Shown here piece by piece: positions 11,045-22,200 of a stretch of DNA of 64,000 bases. The position numbers and the translations under genes are program-made. Under the pieces are notes generated by a model, which searched no databases, was not told the DNA's origin, and saw only the letters and a program-made list of their open reading frames with translations. Source of the stretch: Streptomyces seoulensis (GTDB taxonomy: Bacteria > Actinomycetota > Actinomycetes > Streptomycetales > Streptomycetaceae); NCBI RefSeq assembly GCF_004328625.1, contig NZ_CP032229.1, forward strand, positions 4,402,001-4,466,000, read 5' to 3'. Positions within the stretch are counted from its first letter, which is position 1, and every line of letters begins with the position of its first letter.

Positions 11045-11341
11045 ATGCCTGGCATCACGCGCGAGGAGGTCGCCCACCTCGCCCGGCTGGCGCGTCTGGA
11101 GCTGAAGCCCGAAGAGCTCGACCACTTCGCCGGCCAGCTCGACGACATCATCGGCGCGGTCGCCCGCGTCAGCGAGGTCGCCGACCAAGACGTACCGCCG
11201 ACCTCGCACCCGCTCCCGCTGACGAACGTCATGCGGGCGGACGAGGTCCGTCCCTCGCTCACCCCCGCGCAGGCGCTCTCCGGCGCCCCCGCCCAGGAGC
11301 AGCAGCGTTTCAAGGTGCCGCAGATCCTGGGGGAGGACTAA
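11045..11341 (+). CDS. gatC: Aspartyl/glutamyl-tRNA amidotransferase subunit C
   Basis: 98 residues, the normal size for GatC, beginning [20 protein letters not shown] with the typical N-terminal helix. The central [17 protein letters not shown] and the late [12 protein letters not shown] are family features. GatC holds GatA and GatB together in the amidotransferase that converts Glu-tRNA(Gln) to Gln-tRNA(Gln), and Asp-tRNA(Asn) where needed. AGAGGA lies upstream of the ATG. gatA starts six bases after the stop, so the genes form an operon whose leader passes through the inverted repeat region if the promoter lies beyond it. Confidence 0.97.
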   Translation: MPGITREEVAHLARLARLELKPEELDHFAGQLDDIIGAVARVSEVADQDVPPTSHPLPLTNVMRADEVRPSLTPAQALSGAPAQEQQRFKVPQILGED

Positions 11342-11347
11342 GAAGTC

Positions 11348-12837
<1,490 letters not shown>

Positions 12838-12841
<4 letters not shown>

Positions 12842-13077
12842 GCGCACTGAACAAGGCCAAGGGCTTCAAGCAGTCGAGGTCCGGCACGTACCTGTCCATG
12901 GCCGGCACCGCGTTCAGCGCGGTCGGCGTGGCCAAGCAGATCAAGAAGGCGCGCTCCGAGCAGGACACCCTGCGCCTGGTCGACGCCGCCGTGTCCGCCG
13001 TCGCCATCGTCACCGGCCTCGCCATCCTCTACCGCGAGCTGAAGCGGCTGGGCGACGACGACGTCCTGCTGGGCTGA
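12838..13077 (+). CDS. 79-residue membrane-associated protein between gatA and gatB
   Basis: The GTG at 12838 overlaps the gatA stop by four bases, so it is very likely translated, by coupling. The protein starts [20 protein letters not shown], is rich in lysine and arginine at its N-terminus, has a weakly hydrophobic helix [15 protein letters not shown], and ends with a clear membrane helix ([18 protein letters not shown]) before a charged tail. I do not recognise a family. Its place inside the gatCAB operon suggests a link to tRNA amidation or simply shared expression. gatB begins 16 bases later. Confidence 0.8.
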
Positions 13078-13093
13078 GAGGGAAGTTTTCACC

Positions 13094-14608
13094 GTGACCA
13101 CCACGACCGACCTGGTGTCGTACGAGGACGCGCTGTCGTCGTACGACCCCGTCATGGGCCTTGAGGTCCATGTCGAACTCGGCACCCACACCAAGATGTT
13201 CTGCGGCTGTTCGACCGAGCTGGGCGCCGAGCCCAACTCGCAGACCTGCCCGGTCTGCCTCGGCCTGCCCGGCGCGCTCCCGGTCGTCAACGCGACCGGC
13301 GTCGAGTCCGCGATCAAGATCGGCCTCGCGCTGAACTGCTCGATCGCCGAATGGTGCCGCTTCGCCCGGAAGAACTACTTCTATCCGGACATGCCGAAGA
13401 ACTTCCAGACCTCCCAGTACGACGAGCCGATCGCCTTCGACGGTTACCTCGACGTGCAGCTGGAGGACGGTGAGACCTTCCGCGTGGAGATCGAGCGCGC
13501 CCACATGGAGGAGGACACCGGCAAGTCGACGCACGTCGGCGGTGCCACCGGCCGTATCCACGGCGCGTCCCACTCGCTGCTGGACTACAACCGCGCGGGC
13601 ATCCCGCTCATCGAGATCGTCACCAAGCCCATCGAGGGCGCGGGCGAGCGGGCCCCCGAGGTCGCGCGCGCCTACGTCCGCGAGCTGCGCGAGGTCATCC
13701 GGGCCCTCGGTGTCTCCGAGGCGCGGATGGAGATGGGCCAGATGCGCTGCGACGTGAACCTGTCGCTGCGCCCGCACGGCCGCGAGAAGTTCGGTACGCG
13801 CTCGGAGACGAAGAACGTCAACTCGCTGCGCTCGGTCGAGCGCGCCGCCCGTTTCGAGATCATGCGCCACGCGGCCGTGCTCGACGGCGGCGGCACGATC
13901 ATCCAGGAGACCCGCCACTTCCACGAGGACACCGGGTCGACGACCTCGGGCCGCGTGAAGGAGGAGGCCGAGGACTACCGGTACTTCCCGGAGCCCGACC
14001 TCGTCCCGGTGGCGCCCTCGCGCGAGTGGGTCGAGAAGATCCGCGCCGCGCTGCCCGAGCTGCCGCTGGCCCGCCGTACCCGCCTGCTGGCGGAGTGGGG
14101 CATCTCGGCCACCGACATGCAGTCGATCACCAACGCCGGTGCGCTGGACCTGATCGTCGCCACCATCGACGCCGGTGCCGACGCGGCCTCCGCCCGCAAG
14201 TGGTGGATGGGCGAGCTGGCGCGCAGCGCCAACGAGTCCCAGAAGGCGCTGGACGAGCTGGCGATCACGCCGGTGCAGGTCGCGCGGGTCACCGAGCTGG
14301 TGAACTCCGGCGACCTGAACGACAAGCTGGCCCGCCAGGTCATCGAGGGCGTCCTCGCCGGTGAGGGCACGCCGGACGAGGTCGTGGAGAAGCGCGGCCT
14401 CAAGGTCGTCTCCGACGAGGGTGCGCTGACCACCGCCGTCGACGAGGCCATCGCCGGCAACCCGGCCATCGCGGACAAGATCCGCGGCGGCAAGGTGGCG
14501 GCGGCCGGCGCGCTGGTCGGCGCGGTCATGAAGGCCACCCGTGGCCAGGCCGACGCCGCCCGCGTCAAGGAGCTGATCCTGGACCGGCTGGGTGTGAGCG
14601 AGGGCTGA
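13094..14608 (+). CDS. gatB: Aspartyl/glutamyl-tRNA amidotransferase subunit B
   Basis: 504 residues from a GTG start. The family signatures are present: [19 protein letters not shown] near residue 19, the zinc-type cysteines in CPVCLGLPG, the kinase-site region [29 protein letters not shown] and [10 protein letters not shown]. The C-terminal YqeY-like tail domain binds tRNA. GatB activates the misacylated aminoacyl-tRNA with ATP and carries out transamidation. A strong terminator follows. Confidence 0.98.
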   Translation: MTTTTDLVSYEDALSSYDPVMGLEVHVELGTHTKMFCGCSTELGAEPNSQTCPVCLGLPGALPVVNATGVESAIKIGLALNCSIAEWCRFARKNYFYPDMPKNFQTSQYDEPIAFDGYLDVQLEDGETFRVEIERAHMEEDTGKSTHVGGATGRIHGASHSLLDYNRAGIPLIEIVTKPIEGAGERAPEVARAYVRELREVIRALGVSEARMEMGQMRCDVNLSLRPHGREKFGTRSETKNVNSLRSVERAARFEIMRHAAVLDGGGTIIQETRHFHEDTGSTTSGRVKEEAEDYRYFPEPDLVPVAPSREWVEKIRAALPELPLARRTRLLAEWGISATDMQSITNAGALDLIVATIDAGADAASARKWWMGELARSANESQKALDELAITPVQVARVTELVNSGDLNDKLARQVIEGVLAGEGTPDEVVEKRGLKVVSDEGALTTAVDEAIAGNPAIADKIRGGKVAAAGALVGAVMKATRGQADAARVKELILDRLGVSEG

Positions 14609-14622
14609 GTCCCGCGCCGAGA

Positions 14623-14655
14623 CGTGGCCCCGGAGGTGCATCCTCCGGGGCCACG
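14623..14655 (+). terminator. Rho-independent terminator of the gat operon
   Basis: A perfect 14-bp stem, CGTGGCCCCGGAGG paired with CCTCCGGGGCCACG, with a 5-base loop, followed by CCCGTTTT. It is one of the clearest terminators in the window. Confidence 0.9.
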
Positions 14656-14713
14656 CCCGTTTTCCGGGGGTCGCGAGGAGGCACCCGGGGCGAAGGCGCT
14701 ACGCTCGCCCGCC

Positions 14714-15079
14714 ATGAGTGGACGTACCGATTCCGTCGCCGGACCCGCCGAGGCAGAGGCCGAGGAGGAGGCGGCGGAACTGGCGGAACGGGCGGAGCCC
14801 GTCGTCCAGGACGAAGCGGAGACCGACGGCCACGACGAGGCCCGCCGCGCCCGCTGGCTCGCCACCGGCACCGGCGCCCTCCTCACCCTCGCCGGGACCG
14901 CCGCCGCCCTGCTCCGCCTGACCGGCACCGCCCCCGCCCTGGTCCCCGCCGCGTACGCCACCGGCGCCGCCGTCTGCGCGGCCGCCGCCCTCCTCGGCAC
15001 CCGGGGCCGCACCCGCCGGGCCCTCTGGCTGCTGATAGCCGGGACGATGATCATGGCCCTCGGCGACCAGTTCGACTGA
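14714..15079 (+). CDS. Small two-helix membrane protein, function unknown
   Basis: 121 residues. The first half is acidic and low complexity (AEAEAEEEAAELAERAEP); the second half has three hydrophobic stretches, LATGTGALLTLAGTAAALL, LVPAAYATGAAVCAAAALL and ALWLLIAGTMIMALG. No catalytic motif is seen. A TACGCT -10 box (14700-14705) lies eight bases upstream of the ATG, so the mRNA starts at or next to the start codon. Codon bias is typical for the window, which supports a real gene. Confidence 0.7.
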   Translation: MSGRTDSVAGPAEAEAEEEAAELAERAEPVVQDEAETDGHDEARRARWLATGTGALLTLAGTAAALLRLTGTAPALVPAAYATGAAVCAAAALLGTRGRTRRALWLLIAGTMIMALGDQFD

Positions 15080-15202
15080 GGCGTCCGCACCGGCACCGAG
15101 GGCTGGGCGGCGCCGGCCACCCGAGTGGCGCGCGGCCCGGGAAACCGCAGCGCACAGCGGGCGTTAAGACGCCTCTCAGACTCCGTCCGTACGGTGCCGG
15201 GC

Positions 15203-15742
15203 ATGGCTACGAAGACAGCGGAAGGCGCCGGGACCGAGACCGGCGCACAGCACGACGAGACGGTGGCGGAGACCGCCGTGACCGAGGAAGCCCAGGCAGC
15301 CGAACAGCCGGAGAGCGGCGAGGAGACGGCCGCCGAGCCGCGCCGCGCGTCCGGGGTCGGCCAGGGCGCCGGTGCCGTGGTGTCCGCCGCGCTCGGCCTG
15401 GTCTCGCTCAACGGCGGCTGGGTCGGCACCGTCGCCTCGGCCCGCGCCCAGCTCATGGGCCAGCTCAAGACGTCCTCCCAGGCGGGGGTCGCCCAGCAGA
15501 TCAAGGCGGTCTACGGCGACGCCTGGCACGCCACCGCCCTGTGGGCCGGCCTCTTCGCCGTGGCCGCGCTGGTCGTGGGCGTCGCGGTGCTCGCCCGCCC
15601 CGCGTTCGGCGCGCCGGGCCGGCCGCAGGCCCCGTGGATCAAGTCGGTCGCGTGGGGCGGTGTCGCGCTCGGCGTCATCGGCCTGCTGCTGGCCGCGCTG
15701 AAGTACTCCGACGCGCTGCTCGGTCTGCCCTCGGCGGGCTGA
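15203..15742 (+). CDS. Membrane protein of unknown function
   Basis: 179 residues. The first ~55 are acidic and likely disordered (TAEGAGTETGAQHDETVAET). Then come three likely membrane helices, around GAVVSAALGLVSLNGGWVG, ALWAGLFAVAALVVGVAVLA and VAWGGVALGVIGLLLAAL, separated by a soluble stretch with ARAQLMGQLKTSSQAGVAQQIK. The acidic head followed by helices resembles the gene just upstream, so the two may be distant paralogues or share a compartment. TACGGT (15190-15195) lies seven bases before the ATG, which suggests a leaderless message. No family recognised. Confidence 0.72.
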   Translation: MATKTAEGAGTETGAQHDETVAETAVTEEAQAAEQPESGEETAAEPRRASGVGQGAGAVVSAALGLVSLNGGWVGTVASARAQLMGQLKTSSQAGVAQQIKAVYGDAWHATALWAGLFAVAALVVGVAVLARPAFGAPGRPQAPWIKSVAWGGVALGVIGLLLAALKYSDALLGLPSAG

Positions 15743-15755
15743 CCCGCGCGCGAGC

Positions 15756-15780
15756 GGGGGCGGTGTGCCGCACCGCCCCC
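15756..15780. terminator. Bidirectional terminator between convergent genes
   Basis: GGGGGCGGTG (15756-15765) pairs perfectly with CACCGCCCCC (15771-15780) around a 5-base loop. It lies between the membrane protein gene and the convergent sugar dehydrogenase gene. Confidence 0.7.
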
Positions 15781-15781
15781 G

Positions 15782-16921
15782 TCAGCGGACCCGCAGCTCC
15801 AGCAGCCGGTCGTCGCCCTTCTTGGGGTCGCCCCGGCCGTCGGTGTTGCTGGTCAGCAGCCACAGCCGGTCCTGCCCGGCCGGGGCCACCGTGCGCAGCC
15901 GGCCGTACGTCCCGTCCAGGAACGCCTGCGGCGGGGCCGACGCCGAGGTGGAGCGCAACGGGACGCGCCACAGGCGCTCGCCCCGGAGGCCGGCCATCCA
16001 GATCACCCCGTCCACTTGGGCGATACCGCTCGGGGACGCGTCGTCGGTGTGCCACTGGGCCAGCGGATTCTGGAAGCGCGGATCGGAGCCCTTGCCCTCG
16101 GCGGCGGGCCAGCCGTAGTCGCCGCCCGGCTTGATCGCGTTCAGCTCGTCCCAGGTGTCCTGCCCGAACTCCGAGGCGAACAGCCGCTGTTGCCGGTCCC
16201 AGGCCAGACCCTGCACATTGCGGTGGCCGTAGGAGTACACCGGGGAGCGGCCGAGGGGGTTGCCCGGCGCGGGCTCGCCCTCCGGGGTGATCCGCAGGAT
16301 CTTGCCGCCCAGCGACTTCTTGTCGGGGGCCAGCCCGCTGTCGCCGCTCTCGCCGGTACCGATGTACAGCATGCCGTCCGGGCCGAAGGCGATCCGGCCG
16401 CCGTTGTGGATGTGGCCCTTGGGGATGCCCTTGAACACCGTGTCCGGGGCGCCCAGTTGGTCACCGGGGGCGCGCTTCTCGTCGTACCGGACGCGGACCA
16501 CACGGTTGTCGGAGGCGGAGGTGAAGCAGGCGTAGACCATGTGGTCCGAGGCGAAGCCGGGGGAGAGGGCGATGCCCAGCAGGCCGCCCTCGCCGGCGGG
16601 CTCGACCCCGGAGATCCGGCCGGTCACCGTCTTCTTGCCGGTCCTGGCGTCGATCCGGGTGAGGGTGGCGTCGTCGCGGGAGGAGACCAGCAGGTTCCCG
16701 TCGGGCAGCGGGGCCAGCCCCCACGGGCTCTTGAGCCCCTCGGCCACCGTCCGCAGCACCTTCACCGAGCCCTTGGCGGGCGGCGCGGTCTCCGACGGCA
16801 CGCTGACCGTCACCGTGTTCTCGTCGGGCGATCCCCGCCCGTCACCCCCGCCCGAGGAGCAGCCCGCGCCCAGCAGCAGCGTGGTCGCGGCGAGTACGGC
16901 GGGCACGGTTCGGCTTCGCAC
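15782..16921 (-). CDS. PQQ-dependent sugar dehydrogenase-type lipoprotein (glucose/sorbosone dehydrogenase family)
   Basis: 379 residues if started at the GTG at 16921, which has AAGGGA about nine bases upstream; a TTG two codons earlier (16927) is less likely because the same SD would be too close. A signal peptide with lipobox LLLGAGC ends at the lipid-anchored cysteine near residue 20, so the protein should be tethered outside the membrane. The propeller signatures SPWGLAPLPDGNLLVSSRD, GGLLGIALSPGF, HIHNGGRIAFGPDGMLYIGTG, YGHRNVQGLAWD and GGDYGWPAAEG match soluble aldose sugar dehydrogenases. PQQ biosynthesis genes are not in the window, so cofactor use is unproven. Confidence 0.88.
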   Translation of the reverse strand: MRSRTVPAVLAATTLLLGAGCSSGGGDGRGSPDENTVTVSVPSETAPPAKGSVKVLRTVAEGLKSPWGLAPLPDGNLLVSSRDDATLTRIDARTGKKTVTGRISGVEPAGEGGLLGIALSPGFASDHMVYACFTSASDNRVVRVRYDEKRAPGDQLGAPDTVFKGIPKGHIHNGGRIAFGPDGMLYIGTGESGDSGLAPDKKSLGGKILRITPEGEPAPGNPLGRSPVYSYGHRNVQGLAWDRQQRLFASEFGQDTWDELNAIKPGGDYGWPAAEGKGSDPRFQNPLAQWHTDDASPSGIAQVDGVIWMAGLRGERLWRVPLRSTSASAPPQAFLDGTYGRLRTVAPAGQDRLWLLTSNTDGRGDPKKGDDRLLELRVR

Positions 16922-17005
16922 GGTCAAGGTCCCTTCGAAGGGGTCGCACCGACACCGCTACCCCACCAGACGCACACCGTGCGCGTCAGCGGTTCCGCGA
17001 CAGAC

Positions 17006-18004
17006 CTAGTCCCACGATCCCAGCGCCGGAGGCAGTGCGGCCACCTCGGCGAGGTCCTCCGGGGTCAGCCGCAGCGCGGCCGCCGCCGCGTTCTCCCGGG
17101 CCCAGCGCTCCCGCTTGGTGCCGGGCAGCGCGATGACCTGCGGTCCCTGTGCCAGCACCCAGGCCAGCGCGACCTGTGCCGGGGTGACGTCCGCGCCGTG
17201 CCGGCGCGCGATACGCCGGAGCCCGGCCACGAGAGGCTGGTTGGACGCCATCATCTCGGCCGTGAAACGGGGGTGGCGGGCGCGCGGGTCGTCCGGTTCG
17301 AAACCCTCGCCCGGGGTGAGCGTCCCGGTGAGGAAACCATTCCCCAGGGGCATCGCCGCGAGGAAGCCGATGCCCCGCTCCGCACACCAGGGCAGCAGCG
17401 CGGTCAGCGCCTCCGGCGACCACACCGACAGCTCCGCCTGCACCGCGCTCACCGGGAACACCTGCTGCACCCGCTGCAACTGGCGCAGCGTGCCGTCGTA
17501 CAGCCCGGACCCGGGGCGGCGGCCGCCGCGCGCGCCGACCGCGCACAGGCCGAGCGCCCGGACCTTCCCGGCCCGCACCAGCTCCGCCATCGCGCCCCAG
17601 GTCTCCTCGACCGGGACCTCGGGGTCGGCGCGGTGCAGCTGGTACAGGTCGATGACGTCGGTCTGCAGGCGGCGCAGCGAGGCGTCGCAGGCCCGCTTCA
17701 CATAGCCGGGGCGCCCGTTGGCCACGATGTGCTGATCACCCACCAGCAGCCCGGCCTTGGTCGACACGAACGCGTCCGCGCGCCGCTCCCTCAGCACCCG
17801 GCCGAGCAGCAGCTCATTGGTGAACGGGCCGTACATGTCGGCGGTGTCCAGCAGGTCCGACCCGAGGTCCAGCGCCCGGTGCACGGCCCTGACCGACTCC
17901 TCGCCCCGCCGCCGCGACCCGCTGTACGCCCAGCTCATCGGCATGCACCCGAGCCCCACGGCCCCCACAGAGAGCGCCCCCGTGCCGATCCTCCTGCGCT
18001 CCAC
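17006..18004 (-). CDS. Aldo/keto reductase
   Basis: 332 residues from a GTG start preceded by AGGGAGG. The catalytic tetrad is complete: Asp and Tyr in LLDTADMYGP, Lys in FVSTKAG, His in LYQLHRADP. The NADPH-binding C-terminus IALPGTKRERWARENAAA is typical of the YajO/IolS-type group. Substrate unknown. It is divergent from the 2-hydroxyacid dehydrogenase gene, with 74 bases between starts that must hold both promoters. Confidence 0.92.
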   Translation of the reverse strand: MERRRIGTGALSVGAVGLGCMPMSWAYSGSRRRGEESVRAVHRALDLGSDLLDTADMYGPFTNELLLGRVLRERRADAFVSTKAGLLVGDQHIVANGRPGYVKRACDASLRRLQTDVIDLYQLHRADPEVPVEETWGAMAELVRAGKVRALGLCAVGARGGRRPGSGLYDGTLRQLQRVQQVFPVSAVQAELSVWSPEALTALLPWCAERGIGFLAAMPLGNGFLTGTLTPGEGFEPDDPRARHPRFTAEMMASNQPLVAGLRRIARRHGADVTPAQVALAWVLAQGPQVIALPGTKRERWARENAAAAALRLTPEDLAEVAALPPALGSWD

Positions 18005-18078
18005 CTGCCGCGAACCTCCCTCGAAGAGACCCCCAACCTAACGTCTGGTCCCACCCGCCCTGAACTAGCCTCCTGACC

Positions 18079-19017
18079 ATGACCCAAGACGTCTGGATGC
18101 CGATCCCGCCCGAGGAGATCAAGGGACTGCCCGAGGGGCTCGACTACTCGTTCTGGGACGGTGGGGCGTTCCCCGGTGACCCCGCCGACTGCGCGGTGTA
18201 CGTGGTCCCGTACATGAAGCCGCTGGAGGTGCGGACGCGTCCGCTGGAGCGGATGACCGGCCTGCGCGTGATCCAGACCCTCACCGCGGGCGTGGACGAC
18301 ATCACCGCGAACCTCTCCCTGGTCGCCCCCGGCGTCCAGCTCTGCAACGCCCGGGGCGTCCACGACACCAGTACCGCCGAGCTGGCTCTCACCCTCACAC
18401 TGGCCTCGCTGCGCGGGATCCCGGGGTTCGTGCGGGCGCAGGAAGAGGGGCGCTGGCAAGGGGAGTTCCGGCCCGCTCTGGCCGACCGGAACGTGCTCAT
18501 CCTCGGCTACGGGGCGATCGGTTCGGCCATCGAGGACCGGCTCGCGCCCTTCGAGGTGGAGCGCGTGACCCGGGTGGCGCGCTCCGGGCGCACCACCGCG
18601 CGCGGGGTCGTGCATCCGCTCACAGAACTTCCCCAACTGCTCCCGGAAGCCGACGTGGTGATCCTCGCGACGCCCCTCACCGACGAGACACGGGGCCTGG
18701 TGGACGCCGCCTTCCTGGCCCGCATGAAGGACGGCGCCCTGCTGGTGAACATCGCGCGCGGGCCCGTGGTCGACACCGACGCCCTGCTCAGCGAGGTGGA
18801 GAGCGGGCGCCTGACCGCCGCGCTGGACGTCACCGACCCGGAACCGCTGCCGCCGGGGCACCCGTTGTGGCGGGCGCCGGGCGTACTGATCACCCCGCAT
18901 GTGGGCGGCCCGAGTTCGGCGTTCCGGCCGCGCGCGGAGCGGCTCCTGGTGGACCAGTTGACCCGGTTCGTGAACCATGAGCCACTGCGCCACGTGGTCC
19001 TCACCACCGGGGCGTGA
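18079..19017 (+). CDS. D-isomer 2-hydroxyacid dehydrogenase
   Basis: 312 residues. The NAD fold has LILGYGAIGSAIE, and the three catalytic residues are visible: Arg in VNIARGPVVD, Glu in VTDPEPLPPGHPLW, and His in LITPHVGGPSS. Family members reduce 2-oxoacids or oxidise D-2-hydroxyacids; phosphonate and glyoxylate enzymes belong here too, and the precise substrate cannot be told. A TAGCCT -10 box (18066-18071) lies seven bases before the ATG, so it is probably leaderless. Confidence 0.92.
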   Translation: MTQDVWMPIPPEEIKGLPEGLDYSFWDGGAFPGDPADCAVYVVPYMKPLEVRTRPLERMTGLRVIQTLTAGVDDITANLSLVAPGVQLCNARGVHDTSTAELALTLTLASLRGIPGFVRAQEEGRWQGEFRPALADRNVLILGYGAIGSAIEDRLAPFEVERVTRVARSGRTTARGVVHPLTELPQLLPEADVVILATPLTDETRGLVDAAFLARMKDGALLVNIARGPVVDTDALLSEVESGRLTAALDVTDPEPLPPGHPLWRAPGVLITPHVGGPSSAFRPRAERLLVDQLTRFVNHEPLRHVVLTTGA

Positions 19018-19216
19018 GCCGTGCGTCGGCACCCTCCGCGACCCTTCAAGCGCGGTGTGTGCCCGCATAGTCGCTGGTCGTCACGGAGAGTAGAGAAGCT
19101 ATGTCCCTGAGTGACGATCCTGGTGTATCGTCCCGACAGGGGTGCGCCGCCGACCGATCGGCGCCGGGGACGAACATTTCAGCTCTGTGAGGGGGGCGAC
19201 GGGCGATGCACGGCCT

Positions 19217-22200
19217 ATGGACGAACGATCCGACGCGGCGGAGCCGCCGATGGCGACCCTGGCGTACGACCGCGCGCAGGCGCGAGCGGCCGATGAGCCG
19301 GCTCGCCCTGCACCCCCGGCCGGGCGCCCGGCGGAGGCATCCGCACCGGCCCCCGAGGGTCACTGGCGCGAGCCGCACCGGGAGGGCGCGGTGAGCGCGC
19401 CGCCGGTGACCACGACCGCGCTCGACGGGGCGCCCCGCGCGCCACAGCAGCCCGTCCGCACGCCCCCCACCCGGCCACCGGCAGCGGCCGGCGGCGGATC
19501 GCGGCTCACCCAGCAGCTCGCCCTCGCGGTGATCTGCGCGGCCTACGCGGTCGGCTCCGCCTTCGACTGGGGCAACGAACAACTCGCGCTGTTCATGGGC
19601 GACTTCGGGCTCAGCGCGGCGGCCGGCACCGCCGCCGTCTCCTGCTTCCTCTACGCCCGCACCCGCCGGGTCCGCTTCCGCCCCGCCTGGCTGCTCTTCG
19701 CCCTCTCCTCCGCGATGGCCGCCCTGGGCAACGCGGTCTGGGGGTGGTACGAGGTCGTCCTCGAACGCCCCGTGCCGAGCCCCAGCTACGCCGATCTGTT
19801 CTTCCTCTGCTTCGCGCCGCCCGCCATCGTGGGCCTGCTGGTCCTCGCCAAACGCCCGGTGAGCCGGGCCGGCTGGATCTGTCTCACGCTGGACGCCTGG
19901 CTCATCGGCGGCTCGCTGCTCACCCTCTCCTGGAGCCTGGCACTCGCCCAGACCGCCCGGATCGACGGCCCGAGCGTCGAGCACACCGCCCTCTCGCTGG
20001 CCTACCCGCTGCTGGACATCGTGCTGGTCAGCATGGTGCTCGCGCTGCACTTCCGGCGCAGCCCCGGCAACCGCACCGCCGTCAACACCGCGATCGGCGC
20101 CCTGGCGCTCACCGTGATGTGCGACGCGCTGTTCACCTCCCCGCTGCTGCACAGCAGTTACCGCTCCGGGCAGCTGCTGGACGCGGGCTGGTTCGCGGGC
20201 TCCCTGCTGCTCGCCTACGCCCCCTGGGCCGCACCCCGGGGGCGCGAGGGCGAGCGGGGCACGGCCGAGACCCGGGTCGTGCACGAGCACGTGCCGGGCC
20301 GGCGCGGCCCCTCCGCCGCGCAGGCGCACCCGCCCGGCACCGAGGGCCAGGGCCACCGGTACCCGTCCGGCAGGCCGCTCACCGGCTCGCTGGCCGCCCT
20401 CACCCCGTACCTCGCCGCCGCCGTCTGCACACTGGGCATCCTGTACAACGTGCTCAACGGACGCCGGCCCGACCACGTGGTGCTGATCACCGCGGGCGCC
20501 GTGGTGCTGGCCCTGGTGATCCGCCAGGGCATCATGCTGCTGGACAACATCACCCTCACCCAGGAACTGGCGCAGAAGGAGAACCACTTCCGCTCCCTGG
20601 TGCAGGGCTCCAGCGACGTCATCATGATCGCCGCCCCCAACGGCGTGCTGCGCTACGTCTCCCCGGCCGCCGCCGGGGTCTACGGCAGCAGCGCCGAGGC
20701 CCTGATCGGCACCGAACTGGCCGCGCTGATCCACCCCGAGGACCTGGGCTGCGTGGTGCACGAGGTGCGCCGCTTCCTGGCCGCCGACCCGCTGGCCGAA
20801 CCCACCACCCGTATCGAGTGCCGCTTCCGCTCCGGCCGGGGAGGCTGGCTCAACGTGGAGTCCACCGTCAACCGGCACCACGGCGGGCTGATCTTCAACA
20901 GCCGGGACGTAACCGAGCGGGTCCGGCTCCAGGCCCAGCTCCAGCACAACGCCGAGCACGACCCGCTCACCGACCTGCCCAACCGCGCCCTGTTCACCCG
21001 GCGCGTCCAGCAGGCCCTGTCCGGGCGCCGGGCCACCGACCGGGGCGCCGCCCTGCGCGGCACCGCCGTGCTCTTCATCGACCTCGACGGCTTCAAGGCC
21101 GTCAACGACACCATCGGCCACCAGGCCGGGGACGAGCTGCTGATCCAGGCCGCGCGCCGCCTCCAGGACTCCGTACGGCAGGGGGACACCGCCTCCCGGC
21201 TCGGCGGGGACGAGTTCGCGGCCCTGATCACCGGCGACGGCACCCGCGACCGCGCCGCCCGCGAGCGGCACATCCTGGAGCTGGCCGACCGGCTGCGGCT
21301 CACCCTCTCCCAGCCGTACGCCATCGACGGCAACGATGTCCGGGTGAACGCCTCCATCGGCGTCGCCTTCGCCGAACCCGGCCTCGGCGCGGGCGAACTG
21401 CTGCGCAACGCCGACCTGGCGATGTACCGGGCCAAGGCCGGCGGCAAGGGCCGGGTGGAGCTGTACAAGCCGCAGATGCAGCAGGACGTGGTCCGCAAGG
21501 CCGAGCTGGCCGGGCGGCTGCGCGCCGCACTGCACGAGGGCGAGTTCGCGCTGCTGCACCAGCCGGTGGTGTGCCTCAACGGCGGCCGGATCGCCTCGGT
21601 CGCCACCCACGCGCGCTGGCGCTCCGCCCAGGGGGTGCTGTTCACCCCGGCCGAGTTCCTGCGGGTGGCCGAGGACGGCGACCGTACGGCCGAGCTGGAG
21701 CGCTGGATACTCCAGGAAGCCGTCGAGCAGGCCGCCGAGCGGGCGGCCGGCGGCCTCGTCGTCCCGGTGTCGGTACGGATGAGCGCCCGGCGGCTGCTGG
21801 ACCGCTCACTGCCGCTCGGCTCCATCGAGGCGCTGCTGACCCGCCACGGACTGCCGCCCGGCGCGCTGATCATCGAACTGTCCGGCACCGACCCGAGGAT
21901 CTCCCTGGACGAGCTGGAGCGCCGCCTGACCGGGCTCAGCCGCCTCGGGGTGCGGATCGCGCTCGACGGCTTCGGCTCCGGCCACGCGGCCATCACGGCG
22001 CTGCGCAGGCTCCCCGTGGACATCCTCAAGCTCGACCGGGGGCTGATCGAGGGCGTGGTGGAGTCCGCCCGGCTGCACAAGATCACCAGCGGGCTGCTGC
22101 GCATCGCGGGCGACCTCGGGCTCCAGACCGTCGCCGAGGGCGTGGACCTGCCGGAGCAGGTGGTCGCACTGCGCGCCATGGGCTGTACGCACGGCCAGGG

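Noticed and set aside
19081-19093. TCACGGAGAGTAG as a BldD box upstream of the second GGDEF-EAL gene
   Set aside because: It matches the TNAC-N5-GTNA pattern at seven of eight fixed positions. BldD does control c-di-GMP genes, but one mismatch in a short motif is not enough to annotate it.
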